From assembly GCF_015565955.1 (NCBI RefSeq), contig NZ_CP064760.1, forward strand, positions 3,162,001 to 3,226,000: a stretch of 64,000 bases of DNA, given 5' to 3'. The position numbers and the translations under genes were made by a program. The notes beneath the pieces were generated by a model. It worked only from the letters and a program-made list of their open reading frames with translations. It was not told where the DNA came from and did not search any database. Numbering within the stretch: the stretch's first letter is position 1; each line of letters opens with the position of its first letter. The DNA is from Microbacterium schleiferi. GTDB taxonomy: Bacteria; Actinomycetota; Actinomycetes; Actinomycetales; Microbacteriaceae. Shown here piece after piece: positions 9,193-17,422 of the stretch.

Positions 9193-10127
9193 TCAGTCTC
9201 CTTCTGGCCAGTAGAGTCGCCGCGGGTTCTCGACCAGCAGCTTCCGCTGCAGCTCGGGGGTCGTGGCGATCTGGGGGATGTAGTCGACCAGCAAGCCGTC
9301 ATCGGGCATGTGGTCTTTGAGGTTGGGGTGGGGCCAATCGGTCCCCCACAGCACGCGGTCGGGGAACTCCTCAACCACGCGTCGGGCAAACGGCACGACA
9401 TCGGTGTAGGCGTGCTGTTCGCCGTCGAGAGCTCGGGGCCGGTGATACTCAGCCGCTCCGGGCACGACACCTTGGTCCACACGTTCGGGTTCTCGCGCAT
9501 GAAGCGCAGGAAGAGATCGAACTCGGGACCATTGGGATCCTTGCTGACGTCGGGCCGGCCCATGTGGTCGACGACGACGTCAGTGGGAATGCTCGAGAAG
9601 AAGTCGTAGAGGTCGGGCAGGTCCTCGGCCTCGAAGTAGATGACGACGTGCCACCCCAGCGGCGCGATCTTCTCGACGATCTCGTGCAGCGAGTCGGTCG
9701 GCACGCGGTCGACGAGTCGCTTGACGAAGTTGAACCGCACCCCGCGCACGCCAGCCTCGTGCAGGTCGGCAAGCTGCTCGGCTGTCACATCGCGCCGCAC
9801 CGTGGCGACACCGCGAGCGCGGCCGTCAGCGCGTCGCAGCGCGTCGACAAGGGCCCGGTTGTCGGCTCCGTGGCACGTGGCCTGCACAATGACGTTCCGG
9901 TCGAACCCGAGCTGGTCGCGCAGGGCAAAGAGCTGGTCGGCGGATGCGTCGCAGGGCGTGTACTTGCGCTCGGGGGCATACGGGAACTGCTCCCCGGGAC
10001 CGAAGACGTGGCAGTGGGCATCCACGGCACCCTCGGGCACCTGGAACGTCGGGGTCGACGGGCCGTCGTACCAGTCGAGCCATCCGGGGGTCTTCTCGAA
10101 CCCCCCGCTCGTGTCGCCGTGAGCCAT
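9193..10127 (-). pseudogene. ligI: 2-pyrone-4,6-dicarboxylate hydrolase (LigI), frameshifted
   Basis: An amidohydrolase-superfamily lactonase that opens 2-pyrone-4,6-dicarboxylate. The N-terminal part shows VDAHCHVFGPGEQFPYAPERKY and the middle VDHMGRPDVSKDPNGPEFD; the C-terminal part, LWGTDWPHPNLKDHMPDDG, lies in another frame. The break is at the GGGG at 9435-9438 (plus strand): one extra base gives GPGALDGEQHAYTD, like intact LigI. With it restored the protein is about 311 residues, normal for the family. It is probably an assembly error, since every other pathway gene is intact. Confidence 0.9.
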
Positions 10128-10129
10128 CG

Positions 10130-10822
10130 TCAGTCCTCCACGTACTCGAGGCCGGCGGCGGCAAGCGGCTCGCGCATGCCATAGATGTCCAGGCCCAGCA
10201 CGCCTTCGCGGAACTTCTGGCGCTTGGCCTCTTCGTTGTCTTCGCGCTTCTGGCTGGCATCGGCTACCGCGCCGACCAGCTCACGGGGAACGACCACGAC
10301 GCCATCGACATCCGCGACGACGACATCACCGGGGTGCACCACAGCGTTCGCGACGACGACATCGACGTTGACCGACCCGAGGGTCGCCTTGACGGTGCCC
10401 TTGGAGTTGATGGCGCGGGAGAAGACGGGGAAGTCCATCTTTTCGAGGTCGGCGACGTCGCGGACACCGCCGTCGATGACCAGGCCCTTGCATCCGCGGG
10501 CGGTAAGGGAGGTGGCGAGGAGCTCACCGAAGAACCCGTCCTCGGACTCTGTCGTGCAGCCGGCGACGATCACGTCGCCCTCCTGCACCTGCTCGGCGGC
10601 GACGTGGAACATCCAGTTGTCGCCGGGCTGCAGCAGCACCGTGACGGCCGGTCCGCACAGCTTCGCGCCGGTGTAGGCGGGACGGATGTAGGGACGCAGC
10701 AGCCCCACACGACCCATCGCCTCGTGGATCGTCGCGACGCCGAACTGCGAGAGGCGGGCGACGTCGGCGGGGTCGGGCCGGTCGATCTTCGTGCGGACGA
10801 TGCCGAGGTTGTTCAGTCGCAT
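10130..10822 (-). CDS. ligK: 4-carboxy-4-hydroxy-2-oxoadipate aldolase (LigK, RraA family)
   Basis: A 230-residue RraA-like aldolase: GVATIHEAMGRVGLL, GDNWMFHVAAEQVQEGDVIV and the GLVIDGGVRD metal/substrate loop are visible. It cleaves 4-carboxy-4-hydroxy-2-oxoadipate to pyruvate and oxaloacetate, the last step of the protocatechuate 4,5-cleavage pathway, and often also decarboxylates oxaloacetate. It sits 10 bp after ligJ and 2 bp before ligI in one operon. Confidence 0.93.
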   Translation of the reverse strand: MRLNNLGIVRTKIDRPDPADVARLSQFGVATIHEAMGRVGLLRPYIRPAYTGAKLCGPAVTVLLQPGDNWMFHVAAEQVQEGDVIVAGCTTESEDGFFGELLATSLTARGCKGLVIDGGVRDVADLEKMDFPVFSRAINSKGTVKATLGSVNVDVVVANAVVHPGDVVVADVDGVVVVPRELVGAVADASQKREDNEEAKRQKFREGVLGLDIYGMREPLAAAGLEYVED

Positions 10823-10832
10823 GATGGTCCTC

Positions 10833-11861
10833 TCACTTGCCCTGTGCGGTCAGCGCCCGGTGCAGTCGCGGGTAAACGCGGCGGGCGTTGCCCTCGAAGA
10901 CGAGGTCGCGTTCGGCATCCGTCAGGTTCGGGGTGCCGTCGACGTACCGCTTGGTGTCGTCGAAGTAGTGGCCGGTGCGCGGGTCGATGTCGCGCACGGC
11001 GCCGATCATCTCGCTCGCGAACAGGATGTTCTCGGTCGGGATGACCTCGGTCAGCAGGTTGATGCCGGGCTGGTGGTAGACGCACGTGTCGAAGAACACG
11101 TTGTTCAGCAGGTGCTCTTCGAGCTCGGGCTTGCCGAGCGCCATCGCGAGTCCGCGGAACCGACCCCAGTGGTAGGGAACTGCGCCGCCGCCGTGGGGGA
11201 TGACGAACTTCAGGTCGGGGAAGTCGCGGAACAGGTCACCCTTGAGTAGCTGCATGAATGCTGTCGTGTCGGCACCGAGGTAGTGGTCACCCGTCGTGTG
11301 GAACTGCGGCTTGCACGACGTGGAGACGTGGATCATCGCGGGGATCTCGTACTCGACGAGCTTCTCGTAGATCGGATACCACGAGCGATCTGTGAGGGCT
11401 GGAGCGGTCCAGAGCCCCCCGGAGGGGTCGGGGTTGAGGTTGATCTCGACGGCGCCGAGCTCTTCGACGGCCCGGACGAGCTCGGGCACCGAGGTCGCCG
11501 GGTCCTCGCCCGGCGACTGGGGCAGCATCGCGCCGATGATGAAGCGGTCGGGGAAGAGCTCGCTGACCCGGGCCACGAGGTCGTTGCAGATGCGCGCCCA
11601 GGTCTGGCTGACGGCGAGGTCGCCGATGTGGTGAGCCATGAACGACGCGCGCGGGCTGAAGACCGTGAGGTCTGAACCGCGCTCGTTCATGAGCTTCAGC
11701 TGGTTGGCCTCGATGGTCTCGCGGATGTCGTCGTCACTGATGTGGAGAGCCGCGGGGTCGGGCGCCTCAGCCTGACCGTTCGCGAAGGCGATCTGCAGGT
11801 CACGCCACGCCCCGAGTTGGGCCGGTGCCGTGGTGTAGTGGCCGTGGATGTCGATGATCAC
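10833..11861 (-). CDS. ligJ: 4-oxalomesaconate hydratase (LigJ, amidohydrolase superfamily)
   Basis: A 342-residue metal-dependent hydratase: DIHGHYTTAP at the N-terminus, SFMAHHIGD, EINLNPDPSGG, FVIPHGGGAVPYHWGR, NVFFDTCVYHQPG, and LFASEMIGAVRDIDPRTGHYFDD near the end, matching LigJ. It hydrates 4-oxalomesaconate to 4-carboxy-4-hydroxy-2-oxoadipate. The start is GTG at 11861 with AGGACG upstream. It is the first gene of the lig operon and is divergent from the LysR regulator. Confidence 0.93.
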   Translation of the reverse strand: MIIDIHGHYTTAPAQLGAWRDLQIAFANGQAEAPDPAALHISDDDIRETIEANQLKLMNERGSDLTVFSPRASFMAHHIGDLAVSQTWARICNDLVARVSELFPDRFIIGAMLPQSPGEDPATSVPELVRAVEELGAVEINLNPDPSGGLWTAPALTDRSWYPIYEKLVEYEIPAMIHVSTSCKPQFHTTGDHYLGADTTAFMQLLKGDLFRDFPDLKFVIPHGGGAVPYHWGRFRGLAMALGKPELEEHLLNNVFFDTCVYHQPGINLLTEVIPTENILFASEMIGAVRDIDPRTGHYFDDTKRYVDGTPNLTDAERDLVFEGNARRVYPRLHRALTAQGK

Positions 11862-11942
11862 CGAGTGTCGTCCTTGTCACTGGATTGGGGGGTGCTGTCA
11901 CTGCCGGGGGATGTCCCTGTCTCGAGAGTAAGTCGAGGCATT

Positions 11943-11985
11943 CATATGGTCCAATAGATTCCAGAGTCGTTCTCCATAGATGGAG
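11943..11985. promoter_or_regulatory. candidate LysR operator between ligJ and the regulator
   Basis: The 131-bp gap between ligJ and the LysR gene carries CTCCAT-AG-ATGGAG (11972-11985), a perfect 6-bp inverted repeat ending 7 bases before the regulator ATG. A second imperfect AT-rich dyad, ATATGG-T-CCAATA, lies around 11944-11956. The region is clearly less GC-rich than its surroundings. Binding by the adjacent LysR protein is inferred from position. Confidence 0.5.
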
Positions 11986-11992
11986 TCAATGC

Positions 11993-12898
11993 ATGGCTAT
12001 CCCGGATCTGAACCAGTTGCGCACCTTCGTCGTGCTCTACGAGCTGCGCAGCCTGACGGCCACTGCCGAGTTTCTCCATGTCACGCAACCCACCGTGAGC
12101 TACACGCTCGCGCGGCTTCGAGAGCGCTTCGGCGACGACCTCTTCCGCCGCGAAGGTCACGTCATGGTGCCCACGACACGCGCCACCCAGCTGTTCGGCC
12201 CGCTGCACGAGGCGCTCGCACAGATCGAGTCGACGGTGAGCGACACTGCCACCTTCGATCCCTCAGCCTTCACCGGTGAACTCTCCCTCGGACTGACCTC
12301 CATCGGTGAGCAGACATTTCTGCCGCCGATCATGGCGGCCCTGGCCCGAGAGCGATCCACCGCGCGCCTCGCGGTGAAACGGTTGGATGCCGACGAGGTG
12401 GAGGAAGAGCTCGTGCGCGGGCACCTGGACCTCGCGATCACGGTTGCCCTGATGGATGCGTCGCGGCTGTGGCGCACGCCCGTGCGTGCCGTGGAGTACG
12501 TCGCCCTCACCTCGCGGCGGCATCCACTCCCGCCCCTGGGTCCTGACATGTTCGCCGGCCGGGGGTTCGTGCGCGTCTCCTCCCGCGGCGGGCACACCTA
12601 CCCGCTCCAGCTGCTGCTCGAGCACGGCCTCATGCCGCAGGTGGCGCTCACGGTCGAGGAGTACGGCACCCTCCCCGCCGTGCTGCAAGACACCGACCTG
12701 GTCACGTTCCTCCCGCGTCATGTCGCGGAGGTGTTCTGCGGCTGGTTCCCGGCGCTACGGATCGCCGACCTGCCGTGGCCGGGCCAGAGCACACCGGTGG
12801 CGATCTTCACACGGCGCGAGTCGAGCCTCACGCCGGCGCAGCGGTGGTTCCGCCGGCTGGTTCACGGTGCCGTCGTCGAACCGGGGACTGAGATCTAG
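11993..12898 (+). CDS. LysR family regulator of the protocatechuate operon
   Basis: A 301-residue LysR-type regulator: N-terminal winged HTH (LNQLRTFVVLYELRSLTATAEFLHVTQPTVSYTLARLRERFGDDLF), then a periplasmic-binding-like effector domain from about residue 90. The ATG at 11993 (MAIPDLNQL) is the family start; the upstream frame lies in the promoter. Divergent placement against ligJ is the classic arrangement, so it probably controls the lig operon with protocatechuate or a metabolite as coinducer. The last 4 bases overlap the convergent gene. Confidence 0.88.
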   Translation: MAIPDLNQLRTFVVLYELRSLTATAEFLHVTQPTVSYTLARLRERFGDDLFRREGHVMVPTTRATQLFGPLHEALAQIESTVSDTATFDPSAFTGELSLGLTSIGEQTFLPPIMAALARERSTARLAVKRLDADEVEEELVRGHLDLAITVALMDASRLWRTPVRAVEYVALTSRRHPLPPLGPDMFAGRGFVRVSSRGGHTYPLQLLLEHGLMPQVALTVEEYGTLPAVLQDTDLVTFLPRHVAEVFCGWFPALRIADLPWPGQSTPVAIFTRRESSLTPAQRWFRRLVHGAVVEPGTEI

Positions 12899-13548
12899 CC
12901 CCGGCGCGTCCGGTTCCAGCTCGCCTTGGCGGGGGCGAAGGGGCTGCGGACGTGGATCGACCAGGTGGAGTGCGGGTGGATCGACAGGATCGCCTTCTCC
13001 CACCACGTTCGAGCCTCTTCGGGAAGGGCGGGCAGGATGACATCCTTGTCCGCTTCGTCCTCCGGGTAGGGCCGCAGCGCTTTCCACACCAGCTGCACTT
13101 CGGGGGCGCCGGTCGGCACGCCGTCGATCTCGAGCACTGCCTTGTCCCACGGCAGCTGCAGGCGAGGGTCGCGGCGGTAGACCCAGCGGTCTGCCGTCCC
13201 GTCCTCGAGGTTGACCTGCAACACCCACGCATCCATCGCCGCATCGAAGATCCACGCCGCGGGGATGTCGGCGCCGTCGGGCAGGTCGGACCACAGGGTG
13301 AGATCATCGCCGACCTTCGCCCACGCGCTCATCCCGTCGGGAAGCGCATCGACGAGGGCGTCGAGCTGGTTGTAGACGGTGCTGATCGTCGTGCGATCGC
13401 GCTCCCGCAGCGGCTCGCCGCGCCACTGGTCGTAGGCGCTTCCACCCGAGAGCCACCAGCGCGCGTCGGTATCGGCGAGGAGGTCGGCGACGGATGCCGC
13501 ATCCAGCCGCACCCAGGAGGTGTCGAGGCTCGGCTGTGGTTCGCTCAT
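12895..13548 (-). CDS. nucleotidyltransferase-fold (aminoglycoside adenylyltransferase-like) protein
   Basis: A 217-residue protein whose WWLSGGSAYDQWRGEPLRERDRTTIST stretch resembles the GG...D-x-D/H entry of minimal nucleotidyltransferases of the ANT(2'') type, followed by a VWKALRPYPEDEADKDVILPAL region as in that family. The catalytic Asp pair is not convincingly conserved, so it may not be an active resistance enzyme. It is convergent with the LysR gene (4-bp overlap). Confidence 0.5.
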   Translation of the reverse strand: MSEPQPSLDTSWVRLDAASVADLLADTDARWWLSGGSAYDQWRGEPLRERDRTTISTVYNQLDALVDALPDGMSAWAKVGDDLTLWSDLPDGADIPAAWIFDAAMDAWVLQVNLEDGTADRWVYRRDPRLQLPWDKAVLEIDGVPTGAPEVQLVWKALRPYPEDEADKDVILPALPEEARTWWEKAILSIHPHSTWSIHVRSPFAPAKASWNRTRRG

Positions 13549-13581
13549 GGTCCTATTGTGCTCCGCTGCCGCTACCGGCGC

Positions 13582-14325
13582 TCAGCCGGGGAGGGCTTCG
13601 GCGAAGCCGCGCACGTGGGCGACCAGCTCGAGCGGGGTCGTGACCATGGGGAAGTGGCCGGTCGGGATCTCGACGACCTGCCACCCCGGTTCCTGCCGCA
13701 CCAGCCGGCGCACGGGTTCGATCGTCGGGTAGGCAGGATCCGTGCAGTCGACGAACAGGCGCGGCACGGACTCGAGCAGCGCGGCGTCGTAGTCGAGGGG
13801 CTGGCGGTACATGCCGAACGGATGCGGCACGTGGCGTCGATTGAGCCACGCGGCATCCTCGGGGCTCAGGTCGAAACCCGCTTCGGCGTTCGGAGCCGGC
13901 AGGGCGTTGTCGTGTTCGGCCGCGGCGGCCAGGCGCGCGGCAGCAACCTCGGGCGGGTGGGCGACGCCCCATCCGTCACCCGGTTGGGGGAACATGGCGT
14001 CGACGTAGACGAGGCCGGCGAGCACGCCCGGATGCTGCTGCTGGAGCTCGACCGCCGCTCCGGTGACCACCATCCCGCCGTAGCTGTGCCCGACCAGCAC
14101 GACCCGCTCGAGCTCTTCCATCTCGACCAGCCCGAGGACGTCGGCGATGTGGGTGTGCAGGTCGATGTCGGGTCGGCGCAGATGTGCACGCTCGCCATCA
14201 CCGGTCAGAGTCACGGTGTGAACCTCGAAGCCGGCGTCGCGCAGGGGGCCCAGCACGCGGCGCCAGACCCATCCGCCGCCCCATGCGCCGTGGACCAGGA
14301 CGAGACTCGGGGCAGGGGTGGGCAT
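13582..14325 (-). CDS. alpha/beta hydrolase (esterase-like)
   Basis: A 247-residue alpha/beta hydrolase of the HNL/EstC-like group: LVLVHGAWGGGWVWRRV at the N-terminus (oxyanion HG), VVLVGHSYGGMV nucleophile elbow (Ser about 78), VDCTDPAYPTIEPVRRL and the C-terminal IPTGHFPMVTTP His. The ATG at 14325 was chosen because homology begins at PAPSLVLVHG. Substrate unknown. It is the nearest neighbour of the ECF operon but separated by 88 bp. Confidence 0.85.
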   Translation of the reverse strand: MPTPAPSLVLVHGAWGGGWVWRRVLGPLRDAGFEVHTVTLTGDGERAHLRRPDIDLHTHIADVLGLVEMEELERVVLVGHSYGGMVVTGAAVELQQQHPGVLAGLVYVDAMFPQPGDGWGVAHPPEVAAARLAAAAEHDNALPAPNAEAGFDLSPEDAAWLNRRHVPHPFGMYRQPLDYDAALLESVPRLFVDCTDPAYPTIEPVRRLVRQEPGWQVVEIPTGHFPMVTTPLELVAHVRGFAEALPG

Positions 14326-14413
14326 TGCGGAATTCCTTTCGTCGCGGCGACGCTGCGGACGTGTGGAGGCTATCAGCGCGATCACAATCGCGTGGACTCG
14401 GCCACCGAAAGGA

Positions 14414-16003
14414 CTACGCCGCGGGGGTCGCCTCCGCGTCGACGGTCGCGATCGTCTCACCGCCGGGACCCGTTGCCGTGAGGGTGAACTGCGCGGTCAT
14501 CTCGCCGCATCGCTCAGCCTCGCCGGAGAGCGCGACCTCGTCGCTGCCCCAGGTCCCCGACAGTCGCACGGCATCGGCGTCGGTCGTCGACCATCGGATG
14601 CGGTACAGGAAGGGCGTCTCCGTCGGACAACCGGCCACGCCGACCCAGCCGGCACTGACCTCGACCGTCGGCACAGGGAGGGCCGGGGGCGGTTCTTTCT
14701 CGGGTGGGTCCGTCGGTACCGACGTGGTCGGTGTTGCGCTCGGCGTCGGGGTGGGCCGGGGAGTGGGTGGAGGCGTTGGCGTTGGGGTCATCGACGGTGG
14801 CGTTGGCGTTGGCGTGGCTGTCGTCGCGGGTGTGGATGCCGCGCCGAGTCCCAGCGAAACCGCGGCGATGCCTCCTGCGAGCAGCAGCACCGCCGCCACC
14901 ACGATGAGCGCGATGGCTCCGCGCGAGAGCGTGCGGCCGCGGGTGGCACGACGCGCGCCTGTCAGGGGGCTCGTCGCCTCGGATTGCATCGCGTCAGCGG
15001 CCCCGGATGCGGCGGCATCCGTCTTCGGCGCCCCGCCGTTCGAAGACCCGGGGCTCGGCGGTGGGCCCGCACTGTGTGCATCCGCGCTCGGGGCATCCAC
15101 GCTCGGGGCATCCACGCTCGGGGCATCCACGCTCGGGGCATCCACGCTGTGAGCTCCGCCGGAACCTGCGGCCCACGACGACGGCACCGGGACGCCCTGG
15201 GCGGCGAGGGCCTGAGCGCTCGCGGCCCGCAGGGATGGCGCCACCGCGACGAGCGGTACCGCCGCAAAGAGGGCAACCGGGCTGGTGAGGGTGCGTTGCT
15301 GCCGCGCGCACGCGTCGCACGCCTTCGCGTGCCGATCGATCACGCGAACGAGCTGTGGCCCGAATTCCTCGATCCGCGCGGCGGCAAGCTCCGCCGCCAG
15401 CTCGGTGCACCGGGGCGACCCCCGGTGCCAGAGGAGCCGGGCGCGAATGGCCGTTCCCAGCCGGCCCCGCATCCGGTGCAGCGCCTGATTGGCCGCGTTC
15501 GGTTCGATCCCTAGCTCGTCCGCGAGGTCCTTGGCTTCCAGGCCGTGTCGAAGGTGAAGATCCAGGATGCTCGCATCCCGCTCACCGAGGGCGGCGGCGG
15601 CATGCCACACCAGGTCGTGCGCCTCGCGCCGCTGCGCCTCCTGCTCCGGATCGCCCAGGCTCGCCGCCGTGTCGGCCGGCTCGAGCATCCACTCCTCATC
15701 GGTGGGGAGCATCCGCTGTTCGTGGGCGAGCCGATCCAGCGACCTATTGCGAGACATCCGCAGCACCCACCCGCCGAACGACCCGGGGGCGGTGAGCGTG
15801 TCGAGCTTCTGCCAGGCGGCGAGCATGACGTCCTGCGTGACCTCGGCGGCCCGGTCGCGGTCGCGCAGGATCCGCCACGACACCTCCCAGCACCGGTCGA
15901 ACCATGCTTCGACGAGCTGCGCGAAGGCATCCTTGTGGCCTTCGCGAACGGCTTCGACCAGCCGCGCGTCTCGCTCCGTCTCCGGTCGTGCCTGACCGTC
16001 CAC
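14414..16003 (-). CDS. ECF sigma factor fused to zinc-finger anti-sigma-like, transmembrane and extracellular segments
   Basis: A 529-residue multi-part protein. Residues about 15-95 are sigma-70 region 2 and about 130-190 are region 4 (LGERDASILDLHLRHGLEAKDLADELGI). Residues 225-232 read H-x3-C-x2-C (HAKACDAC), the zinc anti-sigma motif. A Ser/Pro/Ala linker with four SVDAP repeats follows, then one transmembrane helix (about 362-386), a Pro/Thr-rich extracellular stem and a C-terminal beta-rich domain with two Cys. This matches ECF groups in which the sigma factor carries its own membrane-anchored anti-sigma. The start is GTG. It follows the L,D-transpeptidase by 18 bp in one operon, suggesting envelope sensing. 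Confidence 0.85.
   Translation of the reverse strand: MDGQARPETERDARLVEAVREGHKDAFAQLVEAWFDRCWEVSWRILRDRDRAAEVTQDVMLAAWQKLDTLTAPGSFGGWVLRMSRNRSLDRLAHEQRMLPTDEEWMLEPADTAASLGDPEQEAQRREAHDLVWHAAAALGERDASILDLHLRHGLEAKDLADELGIEPNAANQALHRMRGRLGTAIRARLLWHRGSPRCTELAAELAAARIEEFGPQLVRVIDRHAKACDACARQQRTLTSPVALFAAVPLVAVAPSLRAASAQALAAQGVPVPSSWAAGSGGAHSVDAPSVDAPSVDAPSVDAPSADAHSAGPPPSPGSSNGGAPKTDAAASGAADAMQSEATSPLTGARRATRGRTLSRGAIALIVVAAVLLLAGGIAAVSLGLGAASTPATTATPTPTPPSMTPTPTPPPTPRPTPTPSATPTTSVPTDPPEKEPPPALPVPTVEVSAGWVGVAGCPTETPFLYRIRWSTTDADAVRLSGTWGSDEVALSGEAERCGEMTAQFTLTATGPGGETIATVDAEATPAA
15086..15145. repeat. four 15-bp direct repeats inside the ECF sigma gene
   Basis: Four exact copies of GCTCGGGGCATCCAC lie end to end (15086-15100, 15101-15115, 15116-15130, 15131-15145). 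On the coding strand they give four SVDAP pentapeptides in the cytoplasmic linker between the zinc motif and the membrane helix. The 15-bp unit keeps frame, so copy-number changes would alter linker length without breaking the protein. Confidence 0.9.
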
Positions 16004-16021
16004 ACGGGTACCTTTCCGTCG

Positions 16022-16783
16022 TCACGAGATCATCACCGGTGTTCCCAGGGGTAGCAGAGCTGCCAGTTCGGCAACAAGCCCGTTGTCGATGCGCAGGCAC
16101 CCGTGGGAGACCGCCTGGCCGATGCTGCTCGGCACGTTCGTGCCGTGGATGCCGACCTGACCGTCTCCCCCGGCGAACTCGGTGAGCACGTCGGAGTAGG
16201 CCGACAGGCCCAGCGCGTAGGGGCCGTAGCCGCCGTCGGGGTCGCCGGTTTCCAGTTTGTCGGTGACGTAGAAGCGACCCGTGGGCGTGGGGTGGTCGGG
16301 ATCGCCGATCGCCGTCGGCGTGCTCCACACGACCTCCTCGCCCTCCCGCAGCGTGAGCGTGCGCGCCGCGAGGTCCACCCGCACCTCGAGCGCGACCTCG
16401 CGCACCTCCACCGCATCGGAACGGATCCAGCCGAGGGTTCCGTTGGGCCTGCCCGGGAGCAGCACCTCGAGCCATCCGGCATCCTCGCCCGCTCCGACGC
16501 GCGTGATCAGCAGCACTGTCTGTGATCCGAAGTCGGTTGCGGCGGCCAGGGACCGCTGAACGGAGCCGCGGGGCGCGTCGAAGACGTCAGTCGCTTCGTG
16601 CAGGCGAGCCACGGTGGCGGGTCCCGCCGCGGCATCGGGCGAGGCCAGCGTCATCGCGGGCTCCGCAGTCGCGGGCGGCGCGGGGGCCGGACCCGCCGGC
16701 TCGCCGCAACCGGCGAGCACGGCGGACCCGAGAGCGAGGACGAGCACCAGCGCGAGGCGGTGCCGGATGCGTGCGATGTCCAT
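16022..16783 (-). CDS. L,D-transpeptidase lipoprotein
   Basis: A 253-residue YkuD-type L,D-transpeptidase. It has an N-terminal hydrophobic segment ending LAGC, a lipobox near residues 23-26, then an SH3-like region and the catalytic domain with IHGTNVPSSIGQAVSHGCLR, where the Cys is the nucleophile and the two His complete the site. It would form 3-3 peptidoglycan crosslinks outside the membrane. It lies 24 bp after the small secreted protein and 18 bp before the ECF gene, so all three are probably co-transcribed. Confidence 0.9.
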   Translation of the reverse strand: MDIARIRHRLALVLVLALGSAVLAGCGEPAGPAPAPPATAEPAMTLASPDAAAGPATVARLHEATDVFDAPRGSVQRSLAAATDFGSQTVLLITRVGAGEDAGWLEVLLPGRPNGTLGWIRSDAVEVREVALEVRVDLAARTLTLREGEEVVWSTPTAIGDPDHPTPTGRFYVTDKLETGDPDGGYGPYALGLSAYSDVLTEFAGGDGQVGIHGTNVPSSIGQAVSHGCLRIDNGLVAELAALLPLGTPVMIS

Positions 16784-16807
16784 GTCCGTCTCCTCTCGCT
16801 GCGGCGC

Positions 16808-17278
16808 TCAGCCCGTGAAGTCCGGGTTGGCCCGCAGCGGCAGATCGTTGTCGCAGTCGATGACGACCTCCTGCCAGTCGGATGCGTAGAACCCGGTGGT
16901 GGTGTGGAGGAGGGCACGCACGTCGAACAGTCCCTCGCCCGAGGGGACGGTCCCGGTCTGGGCGAGGCTCTGGCTCGTCGCGCCGTTCTCGTCCATCCAT
17001 TGGAACTCGACGCCGGTCGCGGTGACCGGGGCGTTGTGCGTCGTGATCACGTAGGCGATTCCGGCTGCGGTGCCGCACGAAGCGTCAGCGGTCACGGTGA
17101 CCTTGGGCTTCGGGGCGAGGTCGCCGTCGAGGTCGTCGATCGCGTGTCGCGCCGAGCCGGATGCCGTCAGCGCGGCGGCCTCTGCCGGAACCGCGACAGC
17201 TGGCGCCGCGACTCCGGCGATCAGCGCGACGGCGAGCGCGGCGCCCGAGCCGACGGTGAGGTGAGAAGTGAGGTCCAT
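16808..17278 (-). CDS. small secreted protein of unknown function
   Basis: A 156-residue protein with a clear Sec signal (hydrophobic AALAVALIAGVAAPAVAVPAEA, cleavage about residue 30-36). The mature part is beta-rich with two Cys, one in VTADASCGTAAG and one in VVIDCDNDLP, which could form a disulfide. The start at 17278 is the ATG directly before the signal peptide. I do not recognise a family. First gene of the LDT-ECF operon. Confidence 0.75.
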   Translation of the reverse strand: MDLTSHLTVGSGAALAVALIAGVAAPAVAVPAEAAALTASGSARHAIDDLDGDLAPKPKVTVTADASCGTAAGIAYVITTHNAPVTATGVEFQWMDENGATSQSLAQTGTVPSGEGLFDVRALLHTTTGFYASDWQEVVIDCDNDLPLRANPDFTG

Positions 17279-17422
17279 GATCGTCTCCTTACGGGGTGAC
17301 GGGGGCGGCTCTTCCGCTCCCATTCCCCAGTCCTGACGATCGACGGGCGACGCTCTTACAGGTTGTGCTCGACTTTTTTCCCGGAGGTGGTTTCCGTTCC
17401 AGTGGAGGTCACCGGTACGGCA

